Positions 23,248-31,502 of a DNA stretch of 47,027 bases are shown here, in pieces. The stretch comes from Alphaproteobacteria bacterium. GTDB taxonomy: Bacteria; Pseudomonadota; Alphaproteobacteria; Micropepsales; Micropepsaceae. The stretch's first letter is position 1. Each line of letters opens with the position of its first letter. The notes beneath the pieces were generated by a model. The model searched no databases and was not told the DNA's origin. It saw only the letters and a list, made by a program, of their open reading frames with translations. The position numbers were made by a program, and so were the translations under genes. The stretch is taken from the NCBI GenBank assembly GCA_028871345.1, contig JAGWNK010000031.1, forward strand, positions 1 to 47,027, written 5' to 3'.

Positions 23248-24879
23248 TCAACCTGGGCCGTCCGCTGTCCGATAGACCCCGCGCGAAGCCTCGATTTCGG
23301 CTTGGCGGCGCGCCTCGTTCCAGTCGAGCTGCTGGGCCATCAGCCGCGACACGGTCTCGAGTTCGGCCGGGCTTGGGGCGCCGAGCTGTCCTATTCCGGT
23401 GCGCCGCAGGATGACGTCCTCCAGGGTCTGCGCCATCTCTTCCTGCACCGCGTGAATGACCTGTGCCCCGATGTCGCCCGTCGTCGCGATCGGTTGCAGC
23501 AGACCGGGCCGCTCCGCGCCCTGACGCAGAACCGCTGGAAGGGCCCGCCCGTACTGACGGACCAGGTGACCGATGTTCTGCAGCTCCGGATATTCCTGCG
23601 CCACACTGCGCTCGAACGCGAGGAAGTCGTCGATCTCCCCGCCCGGCATCCTGGCGGCCGCTGTGGTGCAGGGACGATGAGATTTCCCCAGCTTCGGCAG
23701 AATGCGGTCTGTCACCTGTTCGGCGAGTTCCCGCGATGTCGTCCATTTCCCGCCGATGACCGACACCAGCCCCGCAAGGTTGTCTGTCTGGACATGATCG
23801 ACGATCTCGGCGCGCCGGCTGGCGCCATAGGTGTCCTTCGAGCCGTCATCCACTAGCGGCCGCAACCCGGCGTAGAAGTGTTCGACCTCCGAACGCCGCA
23901 AGGCCATGGTCGGCAAATGGCGGTTCATGAAGTCGAAGAACTGCGCGATATCCGGCTCGCGGACGCCTGCGGCGTCGGGGTCCCCGGTGAAGGCCGTGTC
24001 GGTCGTGCCCAGAATCGTGTGGCCGCGCCAGGGCAATACGAAGAAATGCGTGTCGGCGGCCGCCACCGTCAATGCATGGCGTGCCGTCCGGGACGGAACG
24101 ACGATGTGGATGCCTTTCGAGCGCTTCAGCTTGCACGCCGGCGGCTTGTGCAGGGCCTTCTCGAGAAACAGGTCCGTCCACGGGCCGGCCGCCACGATCG
24201 TCTGTCGGGCGCGGATATCGAAGGTGTCGCCGCTGATCCCGTCCTGCGCGCTGCATCCCGCGACGGCGCCGTAATGGACCAGCAGCGCCTGTGCCTCGAC
24301 GTAGTTGGCGACCGCGGCGCCTTCCTGGTCGGCGTCGATGAGGCATTCGAGCGCCAGACGTTCGGGCGAATACATCTGAGCGTCGTAATACAGGAACGCC
24401 CCTTGAAGGCCTTCCGTGCCCAGAACGGACTCCTGGGCGATGGCCTCGTTACGACCCAGCCAGGAATGACCTGGCAAGCGCTGATAGGGATCGTCCAATC
24501 GCGCCCGGTCGTAGGACAGCGCGTCGTACAGCGTCAGGCCCGCTTCCAGCTTGGCCCGCTCGAAAAGACCGTCATGAAGGAGCGGAACGAGGAACGGCAG
24601 CGGATGCACGAGATGGGGCGCAATGCGCTGCCAGATCCGGCGCGCTCCGAGAGACTCGCGCACCAGGCGCAGTTCGAGATTGCGCAGGTAGCGCAGCCCG
24701 CCGTGGATGAGCTTCGAGTTGTTGGCGCTGGTGGCCCCGGCAAAGTCGCGCCGCTCGATCAGGGCGACGGATAGGCCCCGCTTGGACGCATCGCGCGCGA
24801 TGCAGGCTCCCGTGATCCCGCCGCCGAGCACCAGCACGTCGAAGGTCTCGCCCGATAGCCGCGATACCGCGCGCCGCAT
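23248..24879 (-). CDS. glpD: Aerobic glycerol-3-phosphate dehydrogenase
   Basis: 543 codons-scale protein from ATG 24879, chosen for AGGAGAGGGG just upstream; an upstream TTG at 24903 is less likely. The N-terminal FAD-binding Rossmann motif is VLVLGGGITGACIARDASKRG, followed by GATSANNSKLIHGGLRYL, a GlpD signature. Later come the substrate-domain motifs LPWRGHTILGTTDT and YAGLRPLVDDG, and a C-terminal helical domain with EEMAQTLEDVILRRTGIG. It oxidises sn-glycerol 3-phosphate to dihydroxyacetone phosphate at the inner membrane and feeds electrons to quinone. It stands alone here; no glpK, glpF or glpR is next to it. Confidence 0.95.
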   Translation of the reverse strand: MRRAVSRLSGETFDVLVLGGGITGACIARDASKRGLSVALIERRDFAGATSANNSKLIHGGLRYLRNLELRLVRESLGARRIWQRIAPHLVHPLPFLVPLLHDGLFERAKLEAGLTLYDALSYDRARLDDPYQRLPGHSWLGRNEAIAQESVLGTEGLQGAFLYYDAQMYSPERLALECLIDADQEGAAVANYVEAQALLVHYGAVAGCSAQDGISGDTFDIRARQTIVAAGPWTDLFLEKALHKPPACKLKRSKGIHIVVPSRTARHALTVAAADTHFFVLPWRGHTILGTTDTAFTGDPDAAGVREPDIAQFFDFMNRHLPTMALRRSEVEHFYAGLRPLVDDGSKDTYGASRRAEIVDHVQTDNLAGLVSVIGGKWTTSRELAEQVTDRILPKLGKSHRPCTTAAARMPGGEIDDFLAFERSVAQEYPELQNIGHLVRQYGRALPAVLRQGAERPGLLQPIATTGDIGAQVIHAVQEEMAQTLEDVILRRTGIGQLGAPSPAELETVSRLMAQQLDWNEARRQAEIEASRGVYRTADGPG

Positions 24880-24931
24880 TGCCCCTCTCCTGGACGCTCC
24901 CAACGGCTCCCGCAGACAGAGGAGCCTGAGG

Positions 24932-24944
24932 CGTGATTATCACG
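24932..24944 (-). promoter_or_regulatory. Perfect palindrome upstream of glpD, possible operator
   Basis: CGTGA-TTA-TCACG is a perfect inverted repeat about 53 bases upstream of the glpD start. Size and position suit a repressor or activator site. I cannot assign the regulator. Confidence 0.35.
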
Positions 24945-25032
24945 TCGCCGACGGCGGGTCACGGCGGCCATTTCGCCCGACATCCCGATGCGGAACGGCT
25001 TGCGCCGCAACTTCGAATTACACGAAGCGCAA

Positions 25033-26169
25033 TCAGACCGGCGCTGCCGTCTCGTCCTGGCCTCCTCTGTACCGCGCCTCGAAGAGGCGCGCGAATTCGC
25101 CAAGACGTTTCTCTGCGATCGCGGCGCGCAGGCCCGCCATCAGGTCCTGATAGAATGTGAGATTGTGCCAGGTCAGCAGCATCGAAGCGATGATCTCTTT
25201 CGTCTTCACCGCATGGTGCAGATAGGCCCGGCTGAACTGACGGCAGGCGGGGCAGCGGCATCCGCGATCGAGCGGCGCAGGATCTTCCCCATGGCGGGCG
25301 TTGCGCAAGTTGAGGGTGCCGTCCCAGGTGAAGGCCTGGCCGTTGCGCCCGGAACGCGTCGGCAGAACGCAGTCGAACATGTCGATGCCGCGCAGCACGG
25401 CGCCCACGATATCGTCCGGCTTGCCCACGCCCATCAGGTAGCGCGCCTTGTCGGGCGGCAGGTGAACAACCGTCGCATCCAGCGTGCCGAACATCGCGGC
25501 CTGATCCTCGCCCACGGCAAGGCCGCCGACGGCGTAGCCGTCGAATCCGATCTCCTGCAGCTCGGCCGCCGAACGAAGGCGCAGCCTCGGGAAGATGCCG
25601 CCCTGGACGATGCCGAAGCAGGCCCTGCCCGGCTGCTCGCCGAACGCCGCGCGCGAACGTCTGGCCCAACGCATCGACAGCGCCAGCGATTTCTCGATCG
25701 CGGTCTCGTCGACGCCGAACGCCGGACACTCGTCGAGCACCATCTGGATGTCAGATCCCAAAAGCCTCTGCACCTCCATCGCCCGCTCGGGCGACAGGAA
25801 ATGTTCGGCGCCGTCGATGTGGGAGCGGAAGTGCACCCCGTCTTCGGTGAGCTTGCGCAGCTTCGCCAGCGACATCACCTGAAATCCACCGGAATCGGTC
25901 AGGATCGGCCGCTGCCAGCCCATGAATTTGTGCAGGCCGCCCAGGCGCGCGATGCGTTCCGCTCCGGGACGCAGCATCAGATGATAGGTGTTGCCCAGGA
26001 TGATATCGGCGCCGGTCTCGCCCACGCTTTCGGGAAGCATCGCCTTGACGCTTCCGACGGTCCCCACCGGCATGAAGGCGGGCGTACGAATGTCGCCACG
26101 CGGGCTGCGGATGATCCCGGCGCGTGCCGCAGCGTCCGCCGCCGTGCATTCGTAAGAAAGGGCGCTCAT
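25033..26169 (-). CDS. tgt: Queuine tRNA-ribosyltransferase (tRNA-guanine transglycosylase)
   Basis: 378 residues from ATG 26169. It exchanges guanine-34 for preQ1 in GUN-anticodon tRNAs, a late step of queuosine synthesis. Signatures seen are [23 protein letters not shown] with the base-recognition Asp, and [23 protein letters not shown] holds the nucleophile Asp. The zinc site is [16 protein letters not shown]. Length is normal. In many alphaproteobacteria tgt directly follows queA; here queA ends about 3.9 kb upstream on the same strand with glycan genes between. Confidence 0.96.
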   Translation of the reverse strand: MSALSYECTAADAAARAGIIRSPRGDIRTPAFMPVGTVGSVKAMLPESVGETGADIILGNTYHLMLRPGAERIARLGGLHKFMGWQRPILTDSGGFQVMSLAKLRKLTEDGVHFRSHIDGAEHFLSPERAMEVQRLLGSDIQMVLDECPAFGVDETAIEKSLALSMRWARRSRAAFGEQPGRACFGIVQGGIFPRLRLRSAAELQEIGFDGYAVGGLAVGEDQAAMFGTLDATVVHLPPDKARYLMGVGKPDDIVGAVLRGIDMFDCVLPTRSGRNGQAFTWDGTLNLRNARHGEDPAPLDRGCRCPACRQFSRAYLHHAVKTKEIIASMLLTWHNLTFYQDLMAGLRAAIAEKRLGEFARLFEARYRGGQDETAAPV

Positions 26170-26210
26170 CGGCCGACGCCATAGCAGACGCCATGGCCGG
26201 CGACAAACCC

Positions 26211-26996
26211 TCAGAAACCGCGCAGGCCCGTGCTGGAGCGCTTGGGAAGCCCCGCCGCCGGCACGCGCTTCAGGACCCGGTACTCGATGCCCAGGTCGCG
26301 GCAGTAGTCGCGCTTGCAATCCTTGTCGCCGTCTTCGTTGACGATGAAGATGTCGGGCTTGAGCGCCCGGATCTCGGCATCGGCGTCGAGCCAGCCCGAG
26401 CCGCTCGAGACGATGGCTTGGTGGACGTGGCGGACCGCTCCGACCATGTAACGACGTTCATCCTGACCGAATTGCGGATGGCCTTTGCCCTTGAGCCCCT
26501 CGATGCAGGCGTCATTGCCGACGAAGACGGTAAGATCGCCGTGTCCCGCCGCTTCTTCGAAGAATCGCACATGTCCCGAATGCAGCCAGTCATAGCAACC
26601 CGTGACGGCCACGCTTTGGCGCCCCGTCGGCGGAGCGGCAGGGGTGGGGGGAAAGCCATCCAGCAGGCTGTCGGGCAGGACCCGGTACTCGAGGCCCATC
26701 CGCGCCGACGCCGCTTCGCGCTCCTCGCAGGCATCTGCAGGCCGCTCGGCCCAGATATGGGCGTTTCGGGGCCTGTCGCTTTCGCTGAACGGAATGACCT
26801 CGCGCACGTGACGGACGGCATTGAGCAGATAGGCCCGTTCGGCAAGGGGGAATTTCGCCGCTGTGCCTTGTCGCGCCAGATCTTCGTCGGTTTTCAGGAG
26901 GACGGTCAGGCTGCCGAGGCGCGCCGCCTCTTCGAGGAAGCGCACGTCGCGCGCCCGCAGATCGTCAAATGCACCGACGACGACGACCCCCGCCAT
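26211..26996 (-). CDS. Duplicated cytidylyltransferase-like protein (one dead, one intact domain)
   Basis: 261 residues from ATG 26996, two bases after the stop of the kinase-like gene. Two copies of a nucleotidyltransferase fold are visible. The C-terminal copy (about 130-261) has [17 protein letters not shown] with an intact HXGH motif, then [20 protein letters not shown] and a C-terminal RSSTGLR in the place of the family ISSTXXR. The N-terminal copy (about 1-125) is clearly homologous ([24 protein letters not shown]) but has RARD where HXGH should be and is probably inactive. Such enzymes join CTP or ATP to a phosphorylated polyol, sugar or head group. Substrate unknown. The neighbouring kinase probably makes it. 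Confidence 0.8.
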   Translation of the reverse strand: MAGVVVVGAFDDLRARDVRFLEEAARLGSLTVLLKTDEDLARQGTAAKFPLAERAYLLNAVRHVREVIPFSESDRPRNAHIWAERPADACEEREAASARMGLEYRVLPDSLLDGFPPTPAAPPTGRQSVAVTGCYDWLHSGHVRFFEEAAGHGDLTVFVGNDACIEGLKGKGHPQFGQDERRYMVGAVRHVHQAIVSSGSGWLDADAEIRALKPDIFIVNEDGDKDCKRDYCRDLGIEYRVLKRVPAAGLPKRSSTGLRGF

Positions 26997-26998
26997 GG

Positions 26999-27820
26999 CT
27001 ATTCGGTTCGTATGTTGACGGTGAAGGAGCCCGGCACCTGCTCTTCCGCTACCACGATCAGGTAGCCGCCGCCGGGACCCGAATAGGCCGCGCCCAGATA
27101 TTGCTGCTGATAGGCGGCCGCCAGCCCCATGATGTCCACCTTGATGACCTTGTGGCGCATCGACTGCGGCAGCAGCACGTCCCAGCACTTCAATCCGAGG
27201 TTCATCGCCCTGCCGAGGGCGGGCGCGTCCATCCTGACGATGGCGTCGTAGGTATCCTTGCCGGATTGCCCGAGCCTGGCCACCCATTTCGGATCCAGGT
27301 TCTTCTCGATCAGCGGATTATAGCCTTCGGGCCGCGATTCGATCGGGATCAGGTGCAGCACCTTCTCCAGCCAGCGCGCCACGCGGTGTGACTGGCAGGA
27401 TTCAATGTGTACCGGAAACACCCCGCCTTCGTGCTTGACGTCGTAATCGAGCCGGTTGATGCCCGGATAGATGATCCCGATCATGTCCTGCGAGCCGCTG
27501 GGCTCGGCCTTGTAGGTGTTCTCGGCATGGTACAGCTCGCGTACCAGCACGTCCTTGGGACGGTCCGGAAGCCTGCCGTGCCAGAGGTCGTTGGCCACGA
27601 TGCGCGTGCTGCTGGCGATGCCGGATCGGCACATCGGCCGGAAGTTCGGCTCGATCTGCACCACCACCATCGAACCCGGAGGCTTGGGATTGAGTTTCGA
27701 GACGAAAGGCTGGTCGATCCAGCCCCCCGCGAGTTGCAGGCGGTTGGGAATGGCGCCCAGATACTTGGCGACTGGAGGTACTCCCGGCTTCCGAGACCGC
27801 GTTTTCTTCCTGGCCGCCAC
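26999..27820 (-). CDS. GHMP-kinase-like protein, unknown substrate
   Basis: 273 residues from GTG 27820, supported by GGGGGAG upstream. Motifs are in GHMP order: PNRLQLAGGWIDQP (motif 1), RSGIASSTR (a degenerate motif 2 phosphate loop), PSGSQDMIGIIYPG matching the G.QD segment of heptose/fucose kinases, EGYNPLIEKNLDP, and GPGGGYLIVV (motif 3). It should phosphorylate a sugar or polyol. The gene is effectively fused in expression to the nucleotidyltransferase-like gene that follows, suggesting kinase then NTP-transfer to make an activated donor. It differs from the more canonical HddA-like kinase at 32980-33960. Confidence 0.72.
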   Translation of the reverse strand: MAARKKTRSRKPGVPPVAKYLGAIPNRLQLAGGWIDQPFVSKLNPKPPGSMVVVQIEPNFRPMCRSGIASSTRIVANDLWHGRLPDRPKDVLVRELYHAENTYKAEPSGSQDMIGIIYPGINRLDYDVKHEGGVFPVHIESCQSHRVARWLEKVLHLIPIESRPEGYNPLIEKNLDPKWVARLGQSGKDTYDAIVRMDAPALGRAMNLGLKCWDVLLPQSMRHKVIKVDIMGLAAAYQQQYLGAAYSGPGGGYLIVVAEEQVPGSFTVNIRTE

Positions 27821-27900
27821 CTCACGCTCCCCCTTCGTTTGCCGACTGAGTTTATGTCAACGCTGTAGCCGCCGGATCGCGACGCGATGACACTGCGTGC

Positions 27901-28740
27901 CTACGGCGTCGACGCGTCGCCGGCGCGCTGATTTTCGATCTGCCGATAGACCGACACGGCCGCCGCCGTCATCAGGATGACCGACAGCAGATAGGCCACG
28001 CCGACCAGCAGAAGGATCGCCGGCAGCGAGGCCCGGTAGTCCGCCACAAAATCCACCAGGGTCAGTGCCGGCGTGCCGAACAGGCCCGTAGCGCGCACGG
28101 CCTCCTCTCCCAGCGCCTCGATCGCCAGGCCGAGGGCCAGGATCGGCACCATGGTTGCGGCCATGCGCCAGAAGCTGCCTTTGGACAGGCGCCAGCTCTC
28201 GCGCACGATCTCCCCTTCATCGCGCGCCACCGCAACGGGCGCGATGAGCATCCCGGTGCGGACCATGATGAAACCCAGGCCACCCGTCAGCGCCGCTTCA
28301 GTGAGGAAGCCCAGCCTGGCACCGAGCAGATGGGCTCCGAACACCGCAAACTGGACGACGGCGATCACCGCCGCGCAAAGGACAAGGAAACGCAAATAGG
28401 CCGCGTATACGCGCCACTCGCGGCGCGTGACCGAGAAATACGTCCAGCCCCGCACCGGACGGCCCAGCGCCACCGATGCGATCACGGCGGTGAGGATCGA
28501 ATGCATGAACAGCGTGAGCAGCAGGCCGGCCGTGGCGACGCCCAGAACGACGCTGGCAATGCGCTCGTTGGGATTGACCAGGTACTTTTGCAGTTCGACG
28601 AGGTACAGAAAGAACGATCCGTAGAACGCGAACCAGCCTGCGATGGCCGGCAAGGCCATGCGCTTGACCAATTCCACGGGATTTTCTGCCAGAAACGAAA
28701 AAGCGAAGTGGAGTGCTTTCCGCACCGAGATGTGTGACAA
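27901..28740 (-). CDS. Polytopic membrane protein of unknown function
   Basis: 279 residues from TTG 28740, with GAGGA six bases upstream; the next in-frame GTG is a few codons later. About six hydrophobic segments are visible (e.g. IASVVLGVATAGLLLTLFMH, FLVLCAAVIAVVQFAVFG, LLLVGVAYLLSVILMTAAAV), with a basic cytoplasmic loop RESWRLSKGSFWRM. No family motif is recognised. It lies between the lipid-linked phosphoglycosyltransferase and the kinase-like gene on the same strand, so an envelope role is possible. Confidence 0.65.
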   Translation of the reverse strand: MSHISVRKALHFAFSFLAENPVELVKRMALPAIAGWFAFYGSFFLYLVELQKYLVNPNERIASVVLGVATAGLLLTLFMHSILTAVIASVALGRPVRGWTYFSVTRREWRVYAAYLRFLVLCAAVIAVVQFAVFGAHLLGARLGFLTEAALTGGLGFIMVRTGMLIAPVAVARDEGEIVRESWRLSKGSFWRMAATMVPILALGLAIEALGEEAVRATGLFGTPALTLVDFVADYRASLPAILLLVGVAYLLSVILMTAAAVSVYRQIENQRAGDASTP

Positions 28741-28785
28741 CGAGATTCCTCTGCGGCATCGGTGGGCCGGATTGGCGCCCTGCCC

Positions 28786-29901
28786 TTAGTTTACAGTCCC
28801 CTGACGGCGGATGTCAGGCGTGCGATCGCTTTTGAGCGCCACGACGTTGGTCGCAGCCTTCGCTGGATCCACCTGTTCGTTCGATGCAGGCGGGATATTG
28901 GCGTCCGTGAGCCAGGCAAAGCTGAAATAGTAGGCCGACAGCACGCACAGGCACGCCAGCGCAAAGCGCGGCTCCAGCGTGGCTATGACCGACGTCGACG
29001 CCACGGCGCCGATGTAGGACAGGATGGCCTTGGTATGACCGATCTTGTCCTGCAGCCGATGATGAAAGTGGTCCCGGTCGCCGGAAAACGGCGATTCGCC
29101 GCGCAGCGGCCGTCCGATGAGCAGGCGCAGGCAATCCATCACCGGAATGAAAAACCACACCACGACCGTCTCGAGCGGAAGTTCCTTGCGGGCGTGGGCG
29201 AGCACCACGAGAAGGCCCAGGATGAAGGTGATGCCGTAGGAGCCGCAGTCGCCGAGGAAAACCTTGCCCCGCAGGTTCAGAGCCAGGAAAACCAGGGACA
29301 GCACGCACAAGACCGCGGCAATCTCGCGGCTCAAGCCCGTGGTGACAACCATCAAACAGGCCGACCAGATGGCGAACATGCTGCCGACGACGCCGTTTTG
29401 CCCGTCCGCCATATTGACGGCATTGGCGACCCCCACGGTCGCGGCCCCGACCAGCACGATATAGGCCCACACCGGGACGGTGGCCGGTTCGAAGCTGCTC
29501 CATTTCAGTGTCGTCGTGATGAATTCGGGATTGACGACGAATGCCACGGCCAGGAACACGAGCAGCAACAGGACGCGCGCGACAGGGGATATCTCGCTCT
29601 GGTCGTCGGCGAAGCCGACGGCGCCAACGCCCAATCCGCACAGAAGGATGGCGCGGACCAGGCCTGGATCGTCCGTGCCGTTGAAGAGATAGATGGACGT
29701 CAGCCAGGTGACCAGACCAAGCAGGACCGCCATGCCGCCCACCTGCGGGGTCGCGTTGTTGTGCAGACGCCGAAGCCGATCGGGATACGCGATGACGCCC
29801 AGGAACTCGCCGATGGCCCGCCCGTAAGCGCAGACGAGGAGCGTGACCGCCACCGCCGCCAGCAGCATCACGATCGCTGGACCTCGGCCTTCGATCGGCA
29901 T
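28786..29901 (-). CDS. WecA/MraY-family phosphoglycosyltransferase (GT4-type, polyprenyl phosphate)
   Basis: 371 residues from ATG 29901, preceded by GGAGGGGG. Polytopic. Family motifs in order are DRLRRLHNNATPQVGG, GFADDQSE (the catalytic-site Asp pair), NAVNMADGQNG, LNLRGKVFLGDCGSYGITF and the His-rich DRDHFHHRL. These enzymes transfer a sugar-1-phosphate from a UDP-sugar to undecaprenyl phosphate, the first membrane step of O-antigen, exopolysaccharide or teichoic-type glycan synthesis. The DRDHFHH box favours WecA-like over MraY. Nearby sugar-modifying genes support a surface-glycan role. Confidence 0.88.
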   Translation of the reverse strand: MPIEGRGPAIVMLLAAVAVTLLVCAYGRAIGEFLGVIAYPDRLRRLHNNATPQVGGMAVLLGLVTWLTSIYLFNGTDDPGLVRAILLCGLGVGAVGFADDQSEISPVARVLLLLVFLAVAFVVNPEFITTTLKWSSFEPATVPVWAYIVLVGAATVGVANAVNMADGQNGVVGSMFAIWSACLMVVTTGLSREIAAVLCVLSLVFLALNLRGKVFLGDCGSYGITFILGLLVVLAHARKELPLETVVVWFFIPVMDCLRLLIGRPLRGESPFSGDRDHFHHRLQDKIGHTKAILSYIGAVASTSVIATLEPRFALACLCVLSAYYFSFAWLTDANIPPASNEQVDPAKAATNVVALKSDRTPDIRRQGTVN

Positions 29902-30084
29902 GCGTTACCCCCTCCGCCCGGCACCGTGCTAAGTGGCTATGGACGCTGGCCAATTTACGCGCAATTCGTGCAGCCTTCCAGTCGAAAACAACCTTTTCGT
30001 GTTATGCGTTTGTGACCAAAGGTTACTTCGATGTCATGCTGGCGTCATGATGGCTGGCACTTCCGCACTTATTGCCGGCGCGGC

Positions 30085-31134
30085 CTAGCGGAACAGCAGG
30101 CATGCGTCACCGTACGAATAGAATCGATAGGCTTCGCGGATGGCTTCAGAATAGGCCTTCTTCATGGTTGTCGTGCCGCTGAACGCCGAGACCAGCATGA
30201 ACAACGTCGAGCGCGGCAGATGGAAATTGGTGAGGAGGACTTCCGCTGTCCGGAAGCGGTAGCCGGGCGTGATGAAGATATCGGTGTCGCCTTCATAGGC
30301 CCTCAGCAGGCCGTTCTCGTCCGCCGCGCTCTCCAGAGTGCGTATCGCTGTCGTTCCGACCGCAACAATCCGACCGCCTGAAGCGCGCGCCGCATTGAGA
30401 CAAGTCGCCGCAGCACTATCGAGGCGCGCCCACTCCGCATGCATCCTGTGCTCGGAGGTGTCTGTCGCGCTCACCGGCAGAAAGGTGCCCGGGCCGACAT
30501 GCAGCGTCACCGTCTGCCGGGCGATGCCGCGCGACTCCAGGGCCTGGAAAAGCGCCGGCGTGAAGTGCAGGCCTGCCGTGGGTGCCGCCACCGAGCCGGC
30601 CTGCCTGGCGTAGATCGTCTGGTAATCGGCCGCGTCCCGCAAATCGGCCTTGCGGCGCCCGCCGATGTAGGGCGGCAGCGGGGTCTCGCCCTCGGCGACG
30701 ATGGTGGTGTCGAGCGCGGCTCCTTCCAGATCGAAAGCGAGCGCGATCATCCCGGCGTCCGCCTTCGCCGACACGGTCGCGGTGATCGACCGTCCGAGGC
30801 GCAGGCGATCTCCCACCTGGAGCTTGCGGGCCGGGCGGGCCAGGGCGGAATAGGCCGCAGTGCCCAATCTGCGGCACAGCAGCACCTCGATCCTGGCATC
30901 GGGCGCGGCGCCGCGCGATAGGCGCACGCCATGCAGGCGGGCGGGGATGACCTTGGTGTCATTCAGCACCAGCACATCGCCTGGACGCAGGAATTCGCCG
31001 ATATCCCGCACCTGGGCATGGTTGAGGGAGCCGTCCGCCCGCACCACCATCAGGCGCGCGCTGTCGCGCGGCTGGGCCGGCCTGAGGGCGATCAGGTGTT
31101 CGGGCAGGTCAAAATCGAAGAGCGAGACGTCCAT
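30085..31134 (-). CDS. queA: tRNA preQ1(34) S-adenosylmethionine ribosyltransferase-isomerase
   Basis: 349 residues, the normal size, from ATG 31134. It builds epoxyqueuosine from preQ1-tRNA using the ribosyl part of SAM. Signatures are FDFDLPEHLIALRPAQPRDSARL, LVLNDTKVIPARL, YQTIYARQAGSVAAPTAGLHF, HVGPGTFLPV, TTAIRTLESA and LLTNFHLPRSTLFMLVSAF. It acts immediately upstream of a QueG-type reductase step. tgt is on the same strand further downstream. Confidence 0.96.
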   Translation of the reverse strand: MDVSLFDFDLPEHLIALRPAQPRDSARLMVVRADGSLNHAQVRDIGEFLRPGDVLVLNDTKVIPARLHGVRLSRGAAPDARIEVLLCRRLGTAAYSALARPARKLQVGDRLRLGRSITATVSAKADAGMIALAFDLEGAALDTTIVAEGETPLPPYIGGRRKADLRDAADYQTIYARQAGSVAAPTAGLHFTPALFQALESRGIARQTVTLHVGPGTFLPVSATDTSEHRMHAEWARLDSAAATCLNAARASGGRIVAVGTTAIRTLESAADENGLLRAYEGDTDIFITPGYRFRTAEVLLTNFHLPRSTLFMLVSAFSGTTTMKKAYSEAIREAYRFYSYGDACLLFR

Positions 31135-31502
31135 TTCGCCAACATACCCGATTGTGTGCGCCGGCCACACCATGGCACGGCGGTGATCGCCCTGCTCGCC
31201 TCGCTTGGCGGCGTCTGCCGCCGGGCACCGCATCCATATCGTCCCTGTACGGATTTTCTCGCATGTAGGCGCCGACATCGATGCATCGCGTCGACACTTT
31301 GGCCTGTTGACGCCAACAACAAGCAAGCCTTCATCGAATCGCGGTGATTATGTTTAGCTTTTGCATAGAAAATCGGGGCATGGTTTGCGCGGGGCGCGCC
31401 GTACGCTTTCTGCTGTGGCGGCGATGTTGGGAAGGCAACAACGTAGAACGCGCCAAGACAGAGCGTACAGCAGCACTCCATGTTGTTCGGAGAGACCATC
31501 AA
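31135..31502. other. Divergent intergenic region between queA and a secreted-protein gene
   Basis: 368 bases that must contain a minus-strand promoter for queA and a plus-strand promoter for the gene at 31503. A TTGACG followed 17 bases later by TTCATC (around 31317) is a weak plus-strand promoter candidate. AT-rich DNA with TTAGCTTTTGCATAG lies at about 31353-31367. No coding sequence, RNA gene or strong repeat was recognised. Confidence 0.4.
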
